Source of the DNA: UBA7672 sp964529555 | GTDB lineage: Bacteria > Pseudomonadota > Alphaproteobacteria > Caulobacterales > Hyphomonadaceae | Direction: 5' to 3' | DNA length: 15,615 nt | NCBI GenBank assembly: GCA_964529555.1 | Contig: CAZGWV010000074.1 | Span: 1-15,615 of the forward strand | In this document: positions 7,726-13,360 of the stretch, one piece after another | How positions within the stretch are numbered: the first letter of the stretch is position 1 | Layout of the letters: every line of letters starts with the position of its first letter | The notes under the pieces: model-generated | The model's database searches: none | What the model was told of the DNA's origin: nothing | What the model saw: the letters and a program-made list of their open reading frames with translations, nothing else | Position numbers and translations under genes: made by a program

Positions 7726-7884
7726 CTAGTCGCGCAGCTTCTCGATCTCGGCTGCGAGCCTTGCTTCTTCATCGGTCTTGAGATTGCCCAACGGCACGCG
7801 GCGCACGTCGCGCATATCGGTGAAGCGCGGCGGCTTCTGTGTCTCGGCGCGATCGTCGGGGGCTGGCCGGGTCGGGTTGGTCAT
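7726..7884 (-). CDS. 52-aa mini-protein consisting mostly of the TDDD-type module (paralog E)
   Basis: An open frame from ATG (7882-7884) to TAG (7726-7728), with GGAGA 7 nt upstream. The protein begins MTNPTRPAPDDRAETQKPPR, continues FTDMRDVRRVPLGN and ends in LKTDEEARLAAEIEKLRD. That ending is a recognisable copy of the module seen at the end of the neighbouring genes (TDDDRRLA-x-EIDRLR). It has no membrane helix and lacks the preceding VLE heptads, so it keeps only the second half of the module. Its position fills exactly the gap between paralogs D and F in the same direction. A length below usual gene-calling cutoffs means it may be unannotated in databases. It could be a decoy or capping subunit for coiled-coil partners; this is speculative. 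Confidence 0.7.
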   Translation of the reverse strand: MTNPTRPAPDDRAETQKPPRFTDMRDVRRVPLGNLKTDEEARLAAEIEKLRD

Positions 7885-7921
7885 TGGCGTTTCTCCGTGG
7901 CCTGCTCTTCGTCAGGCTGTG

Positions 7922-8188
7922 TCAGGCTGGCGGGCGGCCGCGATCGCGAAGCCCGTCGATTTCGCGGCTGAGGCGGCGGTCGTCATCCGTGACCAGGCGC
8001 TCCAGCACGGCGACCCGATCGGTGAGCCGGTCGATCTGCTGCTGCATCTGGCCCACGATGGCGTCGTCCCTTCGCGAAGCGCCGCTGAGCAGGTTGGCGC
8101 GCTCGTTCTTGCCCTTCTGGACCAGCCAGACGATGGCCACGACCATGACGAAGGGGGCGGAGACGGCGACGAGACCTGTGATGTCCAT
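7922..8188 (-). CDS. PspB-like small membrane protein with TDDD coiled-coil module (paralog F, 88 aa)
   Basis: The ATG at 8188 lies 4 nt after the stop of the 81-aa gene, so translation is probably coupled; the local ribosome site (TAGG) is weak. The N-terminus is one membrane helix (LVAVSAPFVMVVAIVWLVQK, about 6-25), then a basic linker (KGKNERANLL), then heptads (QMQQQIDRLTDR) and VLERLVTDDDRRLSREIDGL. Near the stop codon, GTCAGGCTGT/G is tandemly duplicated (7911-7930), which repeats the in-frame end of the gene on the downstream side. Family plan as for paralogs A-C. No catalytic residues were seen. Confidence 0.82.
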   Translation of the reverse strand: MDITGLVAVSAPFVMVVAIVWLVQKGKNERANLLSGASRRDDAIVGQMQQQIDRLTDRVAVLERLVTDDDRRLSREIDGLRDRGRPPA

Positions 8189-8192
8189 GTGC

Positions 8193-8438
8193 CTAGCCGC
8201 CCGTTCCTGTCTGCAGCGTCCCGAGCGGACGCCAGTTGATGTCGAACCCGCAGTCCGGCGGGCAGCCGCGAGCGGCCATGCCCATCGTAATCCCTTTTTC
8301 GCCGGGACCGAAGACGAACGTCATGTCGCCTGCATTGAGGTGGACGACGCCGAACCTCGTTCCGGCAAACAGGCCGGCAAAGCTGAGGCAGAGAAGTGTA
8401 GCGGCGCAGGCGAGCCTGATCTGGAGTCCGCGAGCCAT
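8193..8438 (-). CDS. Small exported or membrane-anchored protein of unknown function, 81 aa
   Basis: The ATG at 8438 has GAGGGA with 4 nt spacing. The N-terminus is basic then hydrophobic (MARGLQIRLACAATLLCLSFAGLFAG), quoted in part: RLACAATLLCLSFAGLFAG at about 8-26. This is a signal peptide or single anchor. The remaining ~55 residues are polar, with two Cys close together (RGCPPDCGF) that could form a disulfide in the periplasm. It is the only gene downstream of pspC in this operon without the TDDD module. It begins directly after the 13-bp inverted repeat that separates it from pspC. I recognise no family. Confidence 0.66.
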   Translation of the reverse strand: MARGLQIRLACAATLLCLSFAGLFAGTRFGVVHLNAGDMTFVFGPGEKGITMGMAARGCPPDCGFDINWRPLGTLQTGTGG

Positions 8439-8483
8439 GGTGTCCCTCTTGTTTGTTATGGGGCTCAGTTGGTTCGTCTTTTC

Positions 8484-8524
8484 GGGCGCTGCGGTGCGGG
8501 AGGAGGAGGTTCACCGCAGCGCCC
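8484..8524 (-). repeat. 13-bp perfect inverted repeat with CCTCC-rich loop, between pspC and downstream genes
   Basis: GGGCGCTGCGGTG (8484-8496) and CACCGCAGCGCCC (8512-8524) are perfect complements with a 15-nt loop. On the operon (minus) strand the loop reads AACCTCCTCCTCCCG. The following bases are GAAAAGACG, so there is no U-tract and full intrinsic termination is unlikely. It lies 28 nt after the pspC stop and about 46 nt before the next start. It could stabilise the pspABC mRNA 3' end, or attenuate or process the transcript so that pspABC and the downstream genes are made in different amounts. Confidence 0.7.
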
Positions 8525-8551
8525 CAGGCGTATTCCGTAGTCAGTGTTCGG

Positions 8552-8953
8552 CTAGCGGCCTTCCAGGTCGCGGAATTCGCGGCGGAGTTTCCACTCCTCG
8601 GAGGTGACCGCGCGTTCCATCCGGGCCAGCCGGTCGTCCATGTCCTTGAACTTGTAGCGGATGTTGGAGAAGGTTTCCTTCGGGCGGTCGGAAACCGAGG
8701 TCCAGAAGCGCTCCTCGTCAGGCGACAGGTTGCGGGGCCGGTAGGGCTGCACCGGCGTGATCGCCCAGACCACGAGGTAAACCGGGAAGATGAAGCCGAC
8801 GCCGGCAAACATCAGGACGGCGGCGCCGATGCGGGTGATGGTCGGGTCCCAGCCCATGCGCTCGGCAATACCGCCGCAGACGCCGGCGATGACCTTTTCC
8901 CGCGAGCGATAGAGGCGCTTGGGGTTCGGAGAGGAGATGTAATCGTCGCGCAT
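8552..8953 (-). CDS. pspC: Phage shock protein C, PspC-domain membrane protein
   Basis: 133 aa; the ATG at 8953 overlaps the pspB stop by one base (TGATG). The PspC domain is at about 11-68, with KRLYRSREKVIAGVCGGIAE and a membrane helix (GAAVLMFAGVGFIFPVYLVV). The C-terminal cytoplasmic part has the family tail MERAVTSEEWKLRREFRDLE. In Enterobacteria PspC and PspB sense inner-membrane damage and relieve the PspA-PspF inhibition. The tail (x-MER-x-VTS-x4-L-x3-F-x2-L) looks like the likely ancestor of the module found in six downstream genes. Length is close to the enterobacterial protein. Confidence 0.93.
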   Translation of the reverse strand: MRDDYISSPNPKRLYRSREKVIAGVCGGIAERMGWDPTITRIGAAVLMFAGVGFIFPVYLVVWAITPVQPYRPRNLSPDEERFWTSVSDRPKETFSNIRYKFKDMDDRLARMERAVTSEEWKLRREFRDLEGR

Positions 8954-9222
8954 CAGTTGATATCCCCACGGGTGGACTGCGTGGGCCTGGGGCGAACCGG
9001 CACGGCGTCGGGTTCGATCAGGCGTTCGAGGGTTTCGATCCGGCGCTCCATCGTGCGGGCCGAGCGCCAGAGGTCTTCGAGCATGCGCTCGTCATCCTCG
9101 GTGAGGTTCCGGTTGGAGCGCGCCTTCGAGATGTAGTGGAGGATCATCCACGGCAGCACGACGAAGATACTGACGATGGCCACAAGGCCAAGGCTCATCC
9201 CGAAGATCGCTTCCGTTTCCAT
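8953..9222 (-). CDS. pspB: Phage shock protein B
   Basis: 89 aa; the ATG at 9222 overlaps the pspA stop by one base (TGATG), so translation is coupled. It has an N-terminal membrane helix (SLGLVAIVSIFVVLPWMILH, about 10-29) ending in the PspB-like W-x-x-x-HY, then a basic stretch (SKARSNRN) and a coiled coil (LTEDDERMLEDLWRSARTME, then RRIETLERLIEP). This is the standard PspB layout, slightly longer than the enterobacterial 74 aa because of a Pro/Arg tail. In known systems PspB works with PspC as inner-membrane stress sensor that binds PspA or its PspF complex. Confidence 0.9.
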   Translation of the reverse strand: METEAIFGMSLGLVAIVSIFVVLPWMILHYISKARSNRNLTEDDERMLEDLWRSARTMERRIETLERLIEPDAVPVRPRPTQSTRGDIN

Positions 9223-9935
9223 CAGGCGTCCTCACCCTCAGCTGTCTTGCGGCGGACCGGAGCGGACGCGGGAGCAGGCGAACCGCCGCGGCGGCGCTTG
9301 ATCTCGGCCAGTTCCCTCTCGATCGACTCTTCGGCGGCCAGTTCCTGGAACTGCGCTTCGAGCGAACGGTCGCCGACATTGATGAGGTCGGCATAGGCTT
9401 CCATCTCGTCGACCTTGCGCTCGACCTGGGCGTAGCGGCGCATGGCCTCGTCGACCTTGTTGACCTCGATGCGCGAGCGCATCGCGATACGGTGTTCGGC
9501 GGCTTCGCGGCGGACGACCAGCGCACGATGTTTCGTTTTCGCTTCGTCGAGCTTGGCCTGCAGCTTTTCCAGATCGTCCTGGCGGCGGACCGAGACTTCC
9601 TCGATCGCGGCAAGCGCCTGGCGGCGGCTGTCGATCTCGCGCTCGGCGCGCTGCTTGGCGGAGAGTGCGCCGCGGGCGAGGTCTTCGCGCCCCTTTTCCA
9701 CGGCGAGTTCGGCCTTGGCGGTCCAGTCGAGACGGGTCTGTTCGAGCGTCTTGATATCGCGCTCGTATTCCTTCTTGTCCGCCATCGACCGCGCGGCGGC
9801 GGAGCGAACCTCGACGAGGCAGTCTTCCATCTCCTGGATGATCAAGCGGGCGATCTTTTCGGGATCCTCCGCCTTGTCCAGCATGGAGTTGATGTTCGAG
9901 TTGATGATGTCGGAGAGACGGGAGAAAATGCCCAT
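9222..9935 (-). CDS. pspA: Phage shock protein A (ESCRT-III-like membrane-repair protein)
   Basis: 237 aa, ATG at 9935 with AAAGG about 9 nt upstream. It starts with the amphipathic helix typical of PspA/IM30 (MGIFSRLSDIINSNINSMLD), followed by EDPEKIARLIIQEMEDCLVE. Long coiled-coil helices run to about residue 190 (RAEREIDSRRQALAAIEE, RSRIEVNKVDEAMRRYAQVE). The family inhibits PspF in the resting cell and oligomerises on damaged inner membrane to limit proton leakage. A Lys/Arg/Pro/Ala tail after ~213 (RRRGGSPAPASAPVRRK) extends beyond the enterobacterial length of 222. It is second in its operon, behind a 46-aa gene, not first as in E. coli. Confidence 0.95.
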   Translation of the reverse strand: MGIFSRLSDIINSNINSMLDKAEDPEKIARLIIQEMEDCLVEVRSAAARSMADKKEYERDIKTLEQTRLDWTAKAELAVEKGREDLARGALSAKQRAEREIDSRRQALAAIEEVSVRRQDDLEKLQAKLDEAKTKHRALVVRREAAEHRIAMRSRIEVNKVDEAMRRYAQVERKVDEMEAYADLINVGDRSLEAQFQELAAEESIERELAEIKRRRGGSPAPASAPVRRKTAEGEDA

Positions 9936-10008
9936 ATCAGAACCTTTCGCAGTGCCTTCTCGGGTTGCAGTCTTCTTGTGGGTGGTCTTGTGCCGATGAA
10001 GTGGAGGA

Positions 10009-10149
10009 TCAGGAGAAGAAGATGCGCGCGATCAGGAAGCCGGCGATGAAGAAGCCCCAGCTTTCAAACCGTCTGTTGGCCAGCCAGCTTCCAAAACGTC
10101 CCAGTGGGCTGGGCTTCTCGTAGGGATCGCGGCTGTCGTAATAGCGCAT
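10009..10149 (-). CDS. 46-aa basic membrane mini-protein, first gene of the psp operon
   Basis: Open frame from ATG (10147-10149) to TGA (10009-10011). It has a strong ribosome site (AGGAG with 8 nt spacing) and starts about 38 nt after the start predicted for the sigma-54 promoter. The peptide begins MRYYDSRDPYEKPSPLGRFG, continues SWLANRRFESW and ends in a hydrophobic segment GFFIAGFLIARIFFS, consistent with a C-terminal membrane anchor. The N-terminal half is polar and basic. I do not recognise a family, and it does not look like enterobacterial PspD (about 73 aa). As the leading gene of a PspF-controlled transcript it is likely a psp effector. It is below common gene-calling lengths. Confidence 0.72.
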   Translation of the reverse strand: MRYYDSRDPYEKPSPLGRFGSWLANRRFESWGFFIAGFLIARIFFS

Positions 10150-10197
10150 CTCTCAGCTCCTGTTTTCGCCGGTGTAGCCCCGGCATGAACAAGAGAG

Positions 10198-10213
10198 TGC
10201 AACCGGCGTGCCA
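10198..10213 (-). promoter_or_regulatory. Sigma-54 (RpoN) promoter of the psp operon
   Basis: The minus strand reads TGGCACG-CCGG-TTGCA: every base of the -24 and -12 consensus elements (TGGCACG-N4-TTGCA/T) is present. The start would be near 10187, giving a leader of about 38 nt before the 46-aa gene. Right after the start, GCCGG and CCGGC (10168-10184) can form a short leader hairpin. The divergent neighbour is pspF, the cognate activator, so assignment to Psp control is strong. Confidence 0.9.
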
Positions 10214-10262
10214 GTTTTTGATTAAACATTCATACAGTTGTTTTTACTTGATTTTATGTATT
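10214..10262. promoter_or_regulatory. AT-rich spacer, possible IHF bend site
   Basis: This block between the sigma-54 promoter and pspF is far richer in A+T than the surroundings. On the minus strand AATCAA occurs twice (10218-10223 and 10248-10253), which fits the first half of the IHF consensus, but the TTR half is not clear. In E. coli IHF bends the DNA between PspF sites and the pspA promoter; a similar role here is inferred. Confidence 0.45.
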
Positions 10263-10311
10263 TCGACCGCGGCGAGATTCACGATTTTGGTAAAAACCGC
10301 CACGGGGTGTC

Positions 10312-10326
10312 TGGCGAAGTTCGCCA
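10312..10326. promoter_or_regulatory. 15-bp palindrome, candidate PspF upstream activating sequence
   Basis: TGGCGAA-G-TTCGCCA is a perfect palindrome (7-bp arms, one central base). It sits about 132 bp upstream of the predicted psp transcription start, a normal distance for a sigma-54 enhancer site, and 22 bp before the pspF start codon. It immediately precedes TATAAG (10328-10333), a possible pspF -10 box, so PspF bound here could activate the operon and repress its own gene, as in E. coli. The -35 side is not recognisable. Confidence 0.55.
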
Positions 10327-10347
10327 ATATAAGGTATTTCTCGCCAC

Positions 10348-11475
10348 ATGGCTGCGCCCTCACCTCCAGAACTTATCGGCCAGTCGGCGACGTGGCTGGA
10401 GACGCTTGAGCGCGTCTCGCTCGCAGCGCTGGTGGAGCGTCCCATCCTTGTGATCGGGGAACGCGGAACGGGCAAGGAGCTGATCGCCGAACGGCTCCAC
10501 TATCTGTCGCCGCGCTGGGACAAGCCGTTCGTGAAGGTGAATTGCGGGGCGCTCTCGCAAGACCTGCTGGATTCAGAACTGTTCGGCCACGAGGCGGGCT
10601 CGTTCACCGGCGCCACCAAGCGCCGGCAGGGCCGTTTCGAGCAGGCCGATGGCGGCACGCTGTTTCTCGACGAGATCGCGACCGCCTCGCTGCAGGTGCA
10701 GGAGAAGCTGCTGCGTGTGGTGGAATACGGCGAATTCCAGCGGCTGGGCGGCGAGGACACCATCAATGTCGACGTGCGCATCGTGGCGGCGACGAACGTC
10801 GATCTGCCCGCGCGTGCAGCCGATGGCCGCTTCCGCGCCGACTTGCTCGACCGCCTCGCCTTCGACGTCATCACCATCGCGCCGCTGCGGGCGCGGCCGG
10901 AAGACGTGATGCTGCTGGCGGATTATTTCGGGCAGCGCATTGCGCGCGAACTCGAAGGCGACTTCCCCGGCTGGGCGCGCGAGGCGCTGGAGGCGATGTG
11001 CGACCATGAGTGGCCCGGCAATGTGCGCGAACTGCGTAACGCCGCCGAGCGGGCGACGTTCCGCACGATGGCGGCGCAGGCCAATGGCGCGCAGCTTGGA
11101 CCTGTGACGCTCTCTGCCGAAACGCTCGACCCGTTCAACTCGCCCTGGCGGCCAGCGCGGGATCTGTCGGCGCCGCCGGAGACGCGCACGCCTGTCGCTC
11201 CCGCGCCTGTTGCAGCGGCTCCACACGAAATGGCCACCCCCGCGCCCGCGCCAGCCGGGCCGGTGGATTTCAACGCCGTCGTAGCCGAATTCGAGCGCAA
11301 GCTGATCGCCAGCGCGCTTGAGGCGTGCGGCAATCACCAGAAGAAGGCGGCGGACCAGCTGGGTCTAAGCTATCACCAGATGCGGGGCCTGCTGCGCAAA
11401 TACGGCTATGGCCGGGAGGGCGCTGAAACCAATTCTTCAGGTTCCGGTAACGAGACGCCAACCGGGAAGGGTTAA
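10348..11475 (+). CDS. pspF: PspF, sigma-54-dependent activator of the phage shock operon
   Basis: 375 aa. Like E. coli PspF it has no N-terminal sensory domain and starts directly with the AAA+ domain. Seen are Walker A GERGTGKE (37-44), the sigma-54 contact loop GSFTGA (84-89), Walker B GGTLFLDE (102-109), and the arginine fingers in RFRADLLDRLAF (R163/R169, matching E. coli R162/R168). A Pro/Ala-rich linker of about 40 residues (270-305) is longer than in E. coli (325 aa total). The C-terminal Fis-type helix-turn-helix is NHQKKAADQLGLSYHQMRGL. The GSFTGA loop has Ser for the usual Ala. No clear ribosome site was seen, and the possible TATAAG box lies only 14 nt before ATG. The family acts as an ATP-driven hexamer inhibited by PspA. 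Confidence 0.95.
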   Translation: MAAPSPPELIGQSATWLETLERVSLAALVERPILVIGERGTGKELIAERLHYLSPRWDKPFVKVNCGALSQDLLDSELFGHEAGSFTGATKRRQGRFEQADGGTLFLDEIATASLQVQEKLLRVVEYGEFQRLGGEDTINVDVRIVAATNVDLPARAADGRFRADLLDRLAFDVITIAPLRARPEDVMLLADYFGQRIARELEGDFPGWAREALEAMCDHEWPGNVRELRNAAERATFRTMAAQANGAQLGPVTLSAETLDPFNSPWRPARDLSAPPETRTPVAPAPVAAAPHEMATPAPAPAGPVDFNAVVAEFERKLIASALEACGNHQKKAADQLGLSYHQMRGLLRKYGYGREGAETNSSGSGNETPTGKG

Positions 11476-11495
11476 GGTGCGGGCAAGGATATCCG

Positions 11496-12278
11496 ATGCC
11501 TGCACGCACGCGCCTTTCATTCCTCGACCTCGATTTCGACCCGCTCGATGCGCCGATGGCCGCGCAGGCGATGGCCGATCGCGCGCGCCGCGGCGAGGCG
11601 TTCGCCTATGTCGCAACGCCCAATGTCGATCACATGGTCCGGCTGGAGCACAACCCCGAGCTGCGTTCGCTGTATGACGAAGCGTGGCTCAACCTGTGCG
11701 ACAGCCGCATCCTCGAGGTGTTCGCGCGCGTCTCGAAACTGGCCCTGCCCTGCGCGCCGGGCGCGGACATTGTCGAGCTGCTGTTCCGCCAGCACATCAA
11801 GGCGGACGACACGGTGCTGATCATCGGCGGTTCTGCGCAATTGGCGGAAAAGCTGCGCGCGGATTTCGGCTTGAGCGACCTACTCTGGTTCGATGCGCCG
11901 CACGGACTGCGCACCAATCCGGCGGCGCGGGCGGCGTGTGTCGATTTCATCCACACAAACCCTGCCCAATTCATCTTCCTCGCCGTCGGCTCGCCGCAGC
12001 AGGAGATGATCGCGCGCGAGGCGCGCGCGGCGGGCTGCACCGGCGTTGCGATCTGCTGCGGCGCGGCGCTGGAATTCCTTTCAGGGGAGACGCAGCGCGC
12101 GCCAAAATGGATGCGGCAGGCGCGGCTTGAGTGGCTGCACCGGCTTGGCTCCGAGCCCGGACGGCTGTGGCGGCGCTATATCATCGACGGACCGCGCATA
12201 TTCAGCATCTGGCGTCGCTGGCAGGCCGAGCAACGATCTTCCGCCAAAACCGCAGACATGGCAGTGTCCTCCCGCTAG
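11496..12278 (+). CDS. WecG/TagA/CpsF family glycosyltransferase
   Basis: 260 aa; ATG 20 nt after the pspF stop with AAGGA upstream, so likely co-transcribed. Family motifs: VATPNVDHMVRLEHNPEL with Thr41-Asp45, the LCDS segment (Asp69) at the position of the usual catalytic Asp, GADIVELLF, AVGSPQQEMIA (164-172) and the C-terminal GAALEFLSGETQRAPKWM followed by LEWLHRLGSEPGRLWRRY. Members transfer ManNAc-type or similar sugars from UDP donors onto lipid-linked precursors at the inner membrane face, building cell-surface polysaccharide. The exact donor and acceptor cannot be told. Only a membrane-peripheral C-terminus is seen, no membrane helix. Its place behind pspF links envelope polysaccharide work to the stress locus, unless simply a chance neighbour. 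Confidence 0.9.
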   Translation: MPARTRLSFLDLDFDPLDAPMAAQAMADRARRGEAFAYVATPNVDHMVRLEHNPELRSLYDEAWLNLCDSRILEVFARVSKLALPCAPGADIVELLFRQHIKADDTVLIIGGSAQLAEKLRADFGLSDLLWFDAPHGLRTNPAARAACVDFIHTNPAQFIFLAVGSPQQEMIAREARAAGCTGVAICCGAALEFLSGETQRAPKWMRQARLEWLHRLGSEPGRLWRRYIIDGPRIFSIWRRWQAEQRSSAKTADMAVSSR

Positions 12279-12289
12279 CGGGGGACGAC

Positions 12290-13354
12290 ATGGCGGGCGA
12301 GCGCCGGCTTCATCTCTATTGGGACCCTGAAATCGACGGCGCTTTCCGCCGCCGGCTCGAACGCGCGCTGGGCGAGCTGAAGGTCGAAACGGAGGATGCG
12401 AGCGCGGTTGACCCCGATCCCGAAGACCCGCCCATTGTGATGGCGTTGGTCGCGGCGGCTGGAGCTGGCGCGATGCCGCCGCGCTGCGATCTCGCGGTGC
12501 AGGCCGGGCCGGGCGAGTTTCCGCCGAGCAGCCAGGCGCTGCGCCTGACCACAGAGGATATCGAGACGGGATCGCGGCGATGGACGCGCCTGGTGGAGAA
12601 GCTGCGCGCCAGGCTGGGTCGTGCGAGCCTCGCACTGGCGCCGGAAGATCTGGAAGTCCGCCTCGACGAAGCCAGCCGCCGTGCGGACGAAGCGGAACGC
12701 GCGCGCAACAGTCTTGAACTGGAGCGCAACGACTACGAACGCCTCGCGAAGAAACTCGAAAGCGCGCTGGTGGCCGAGCGCAGCCGCGCGGATGCGCTGG
12801 CGGCGCGGCTGGGGCAGATGGATGCGGTGAACCAGATGAGCGCGTTTCCGCTCGCTTCCGTCGATGCGGGCCTGCGCGATACGGTGACACTGGCGCGCGA
12901 GCACGCATGGCAGGCGCAGCTTGCAGCACAGCGCGCAATCGAACTGGCGGCACAGCATCCCAATGCGTTGGCATGGGGCAAGGCGACGCTCTATTCGGGC
13001 GAGACGAAGAACGGACGTCCGCATGGCGCGGGCGTGATGTCGTTCCTCGATCGCGATGGCGAGATGGCGGCGTCCTATCGCGGCGAGTTCACGGAAGGCC
13101 GGCGCAGCGGACATGGCGTTGGCCAATCCGGCGATGGCATGACGTGGTCAGGCCAGTGGAGCGGCGACGAGGCTTCCGGGCTCGGCGTGCTCGAAGCGGA
13201 AGACGGACGGCGCTATGAGGGCGAAGTCGCGCCGGGGCCCGATGGCGCGCCGGTGAAGATGAGGAAGGGCGGCTGGCTGTGGACGCCGGATCGCGCAGCG
13301 CCCGCCGAACTGAAAGTGACGCCGCACCCCGCCCTGCCCGCGCCGGTCAAGTGA
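12290..13354 (+). CDS. MORN-repeat protein with central coiled coil
   Basis: 354 aa from the ATG at 12290, 11 nt after the glycosyltransferase stop, with GGGGGA upstream; the open frame extends to 12131, but that part overlaps the glycosyltransferase. Three parts: a ~100-aa N-terminal domain I cannot place (begins MAGERRLHLYWDPEIDG, includes IVMALVAAAGAGAMPP); a coiled coil at about 118-180 (LEVRLDEASRRADEAERARN, DYERLAKKLESALVAERS); and MORN-type repeats at about 234-317 (YSGETKNGRPHGAGVMSF, YRGEFTEGRRSGHGVG, WSGQWSGDEASGLGV, YEGEV). MORN repeats in other proteins bind lipids or act as structural spacers. No signal peptide, so probably cytoplasmic. Confidence 0.82.
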   Translation: MAGERRLHLYWDPEIDGAFRRRLERALGELKVETEDASAVDPDPEDPPIVMALVAAAGAGAMPPRCDLAVQAGPGEFPPSSQALRLTTEDIETGSRRWTRLVEKLRARLGRASLALAPEDLEVRLDEASRRADEAERARNSLELERNDYERLAKKLESALVAERSRADALAARLGQMDAVNQMSAFPLASVDAGLRDTVTLAREHAWQAQLAAQRAIELAAQHPNALAWGKATLYSGETKNGRPHGAGVMSFLDRDGEMAASYRGEFTEGRRSGHGVGQSGDGMTWSGQWSGDEASGLGVLEAEDGRRYEGEVAPGPDGAPVKMRKGGWLWTPDRAAPAELKVTPHPALPAPVK

Positions 13355-13360
13355 CGGCAA

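Larger units (their letters stand above)
6460..8017 (-). repeat. Dispersed ~71-bp coding repeat encoding the shared C-terminal module
   Basis: On the plus strand, closely related ~71-bp blocks begin near 6460, 6740, 7042, 7332 and 7947, with a shorter divergent copy near 7733. Each begins CG-x-AG-x-C-x-GTCGAT and contains a variant of TCGTCATCCGT and of CCAG near its end. They encode the 3' end of six separate minus-strand genes, at roughly 280-310 bp spacing. The blocks are similar at base level, while the 5' parts of the genes are not, which suggests gene duplication with divergent N-termini or swapping of N-terminal segments onto a common tail. Confidence 0.7.

Noticed and set aside
6432..8188. 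CRISPR-like or phage-tail-fibre-like tandem repeats
   Set aside because: The regular repeats are coding copies of one protein module at the ends of separate genes, with ~300 bp spacing. They are not short palindromic repeats with uniform spacers.
10032..10229. 65-codon minus-strand frame overlapping the psp promoter
   Set aside because: Its start lies upstream of the sigma-54 promoter, so the psp transcript would not contain it. The 46-aa frame in the same place has a good ribosome site and a membrane segment.
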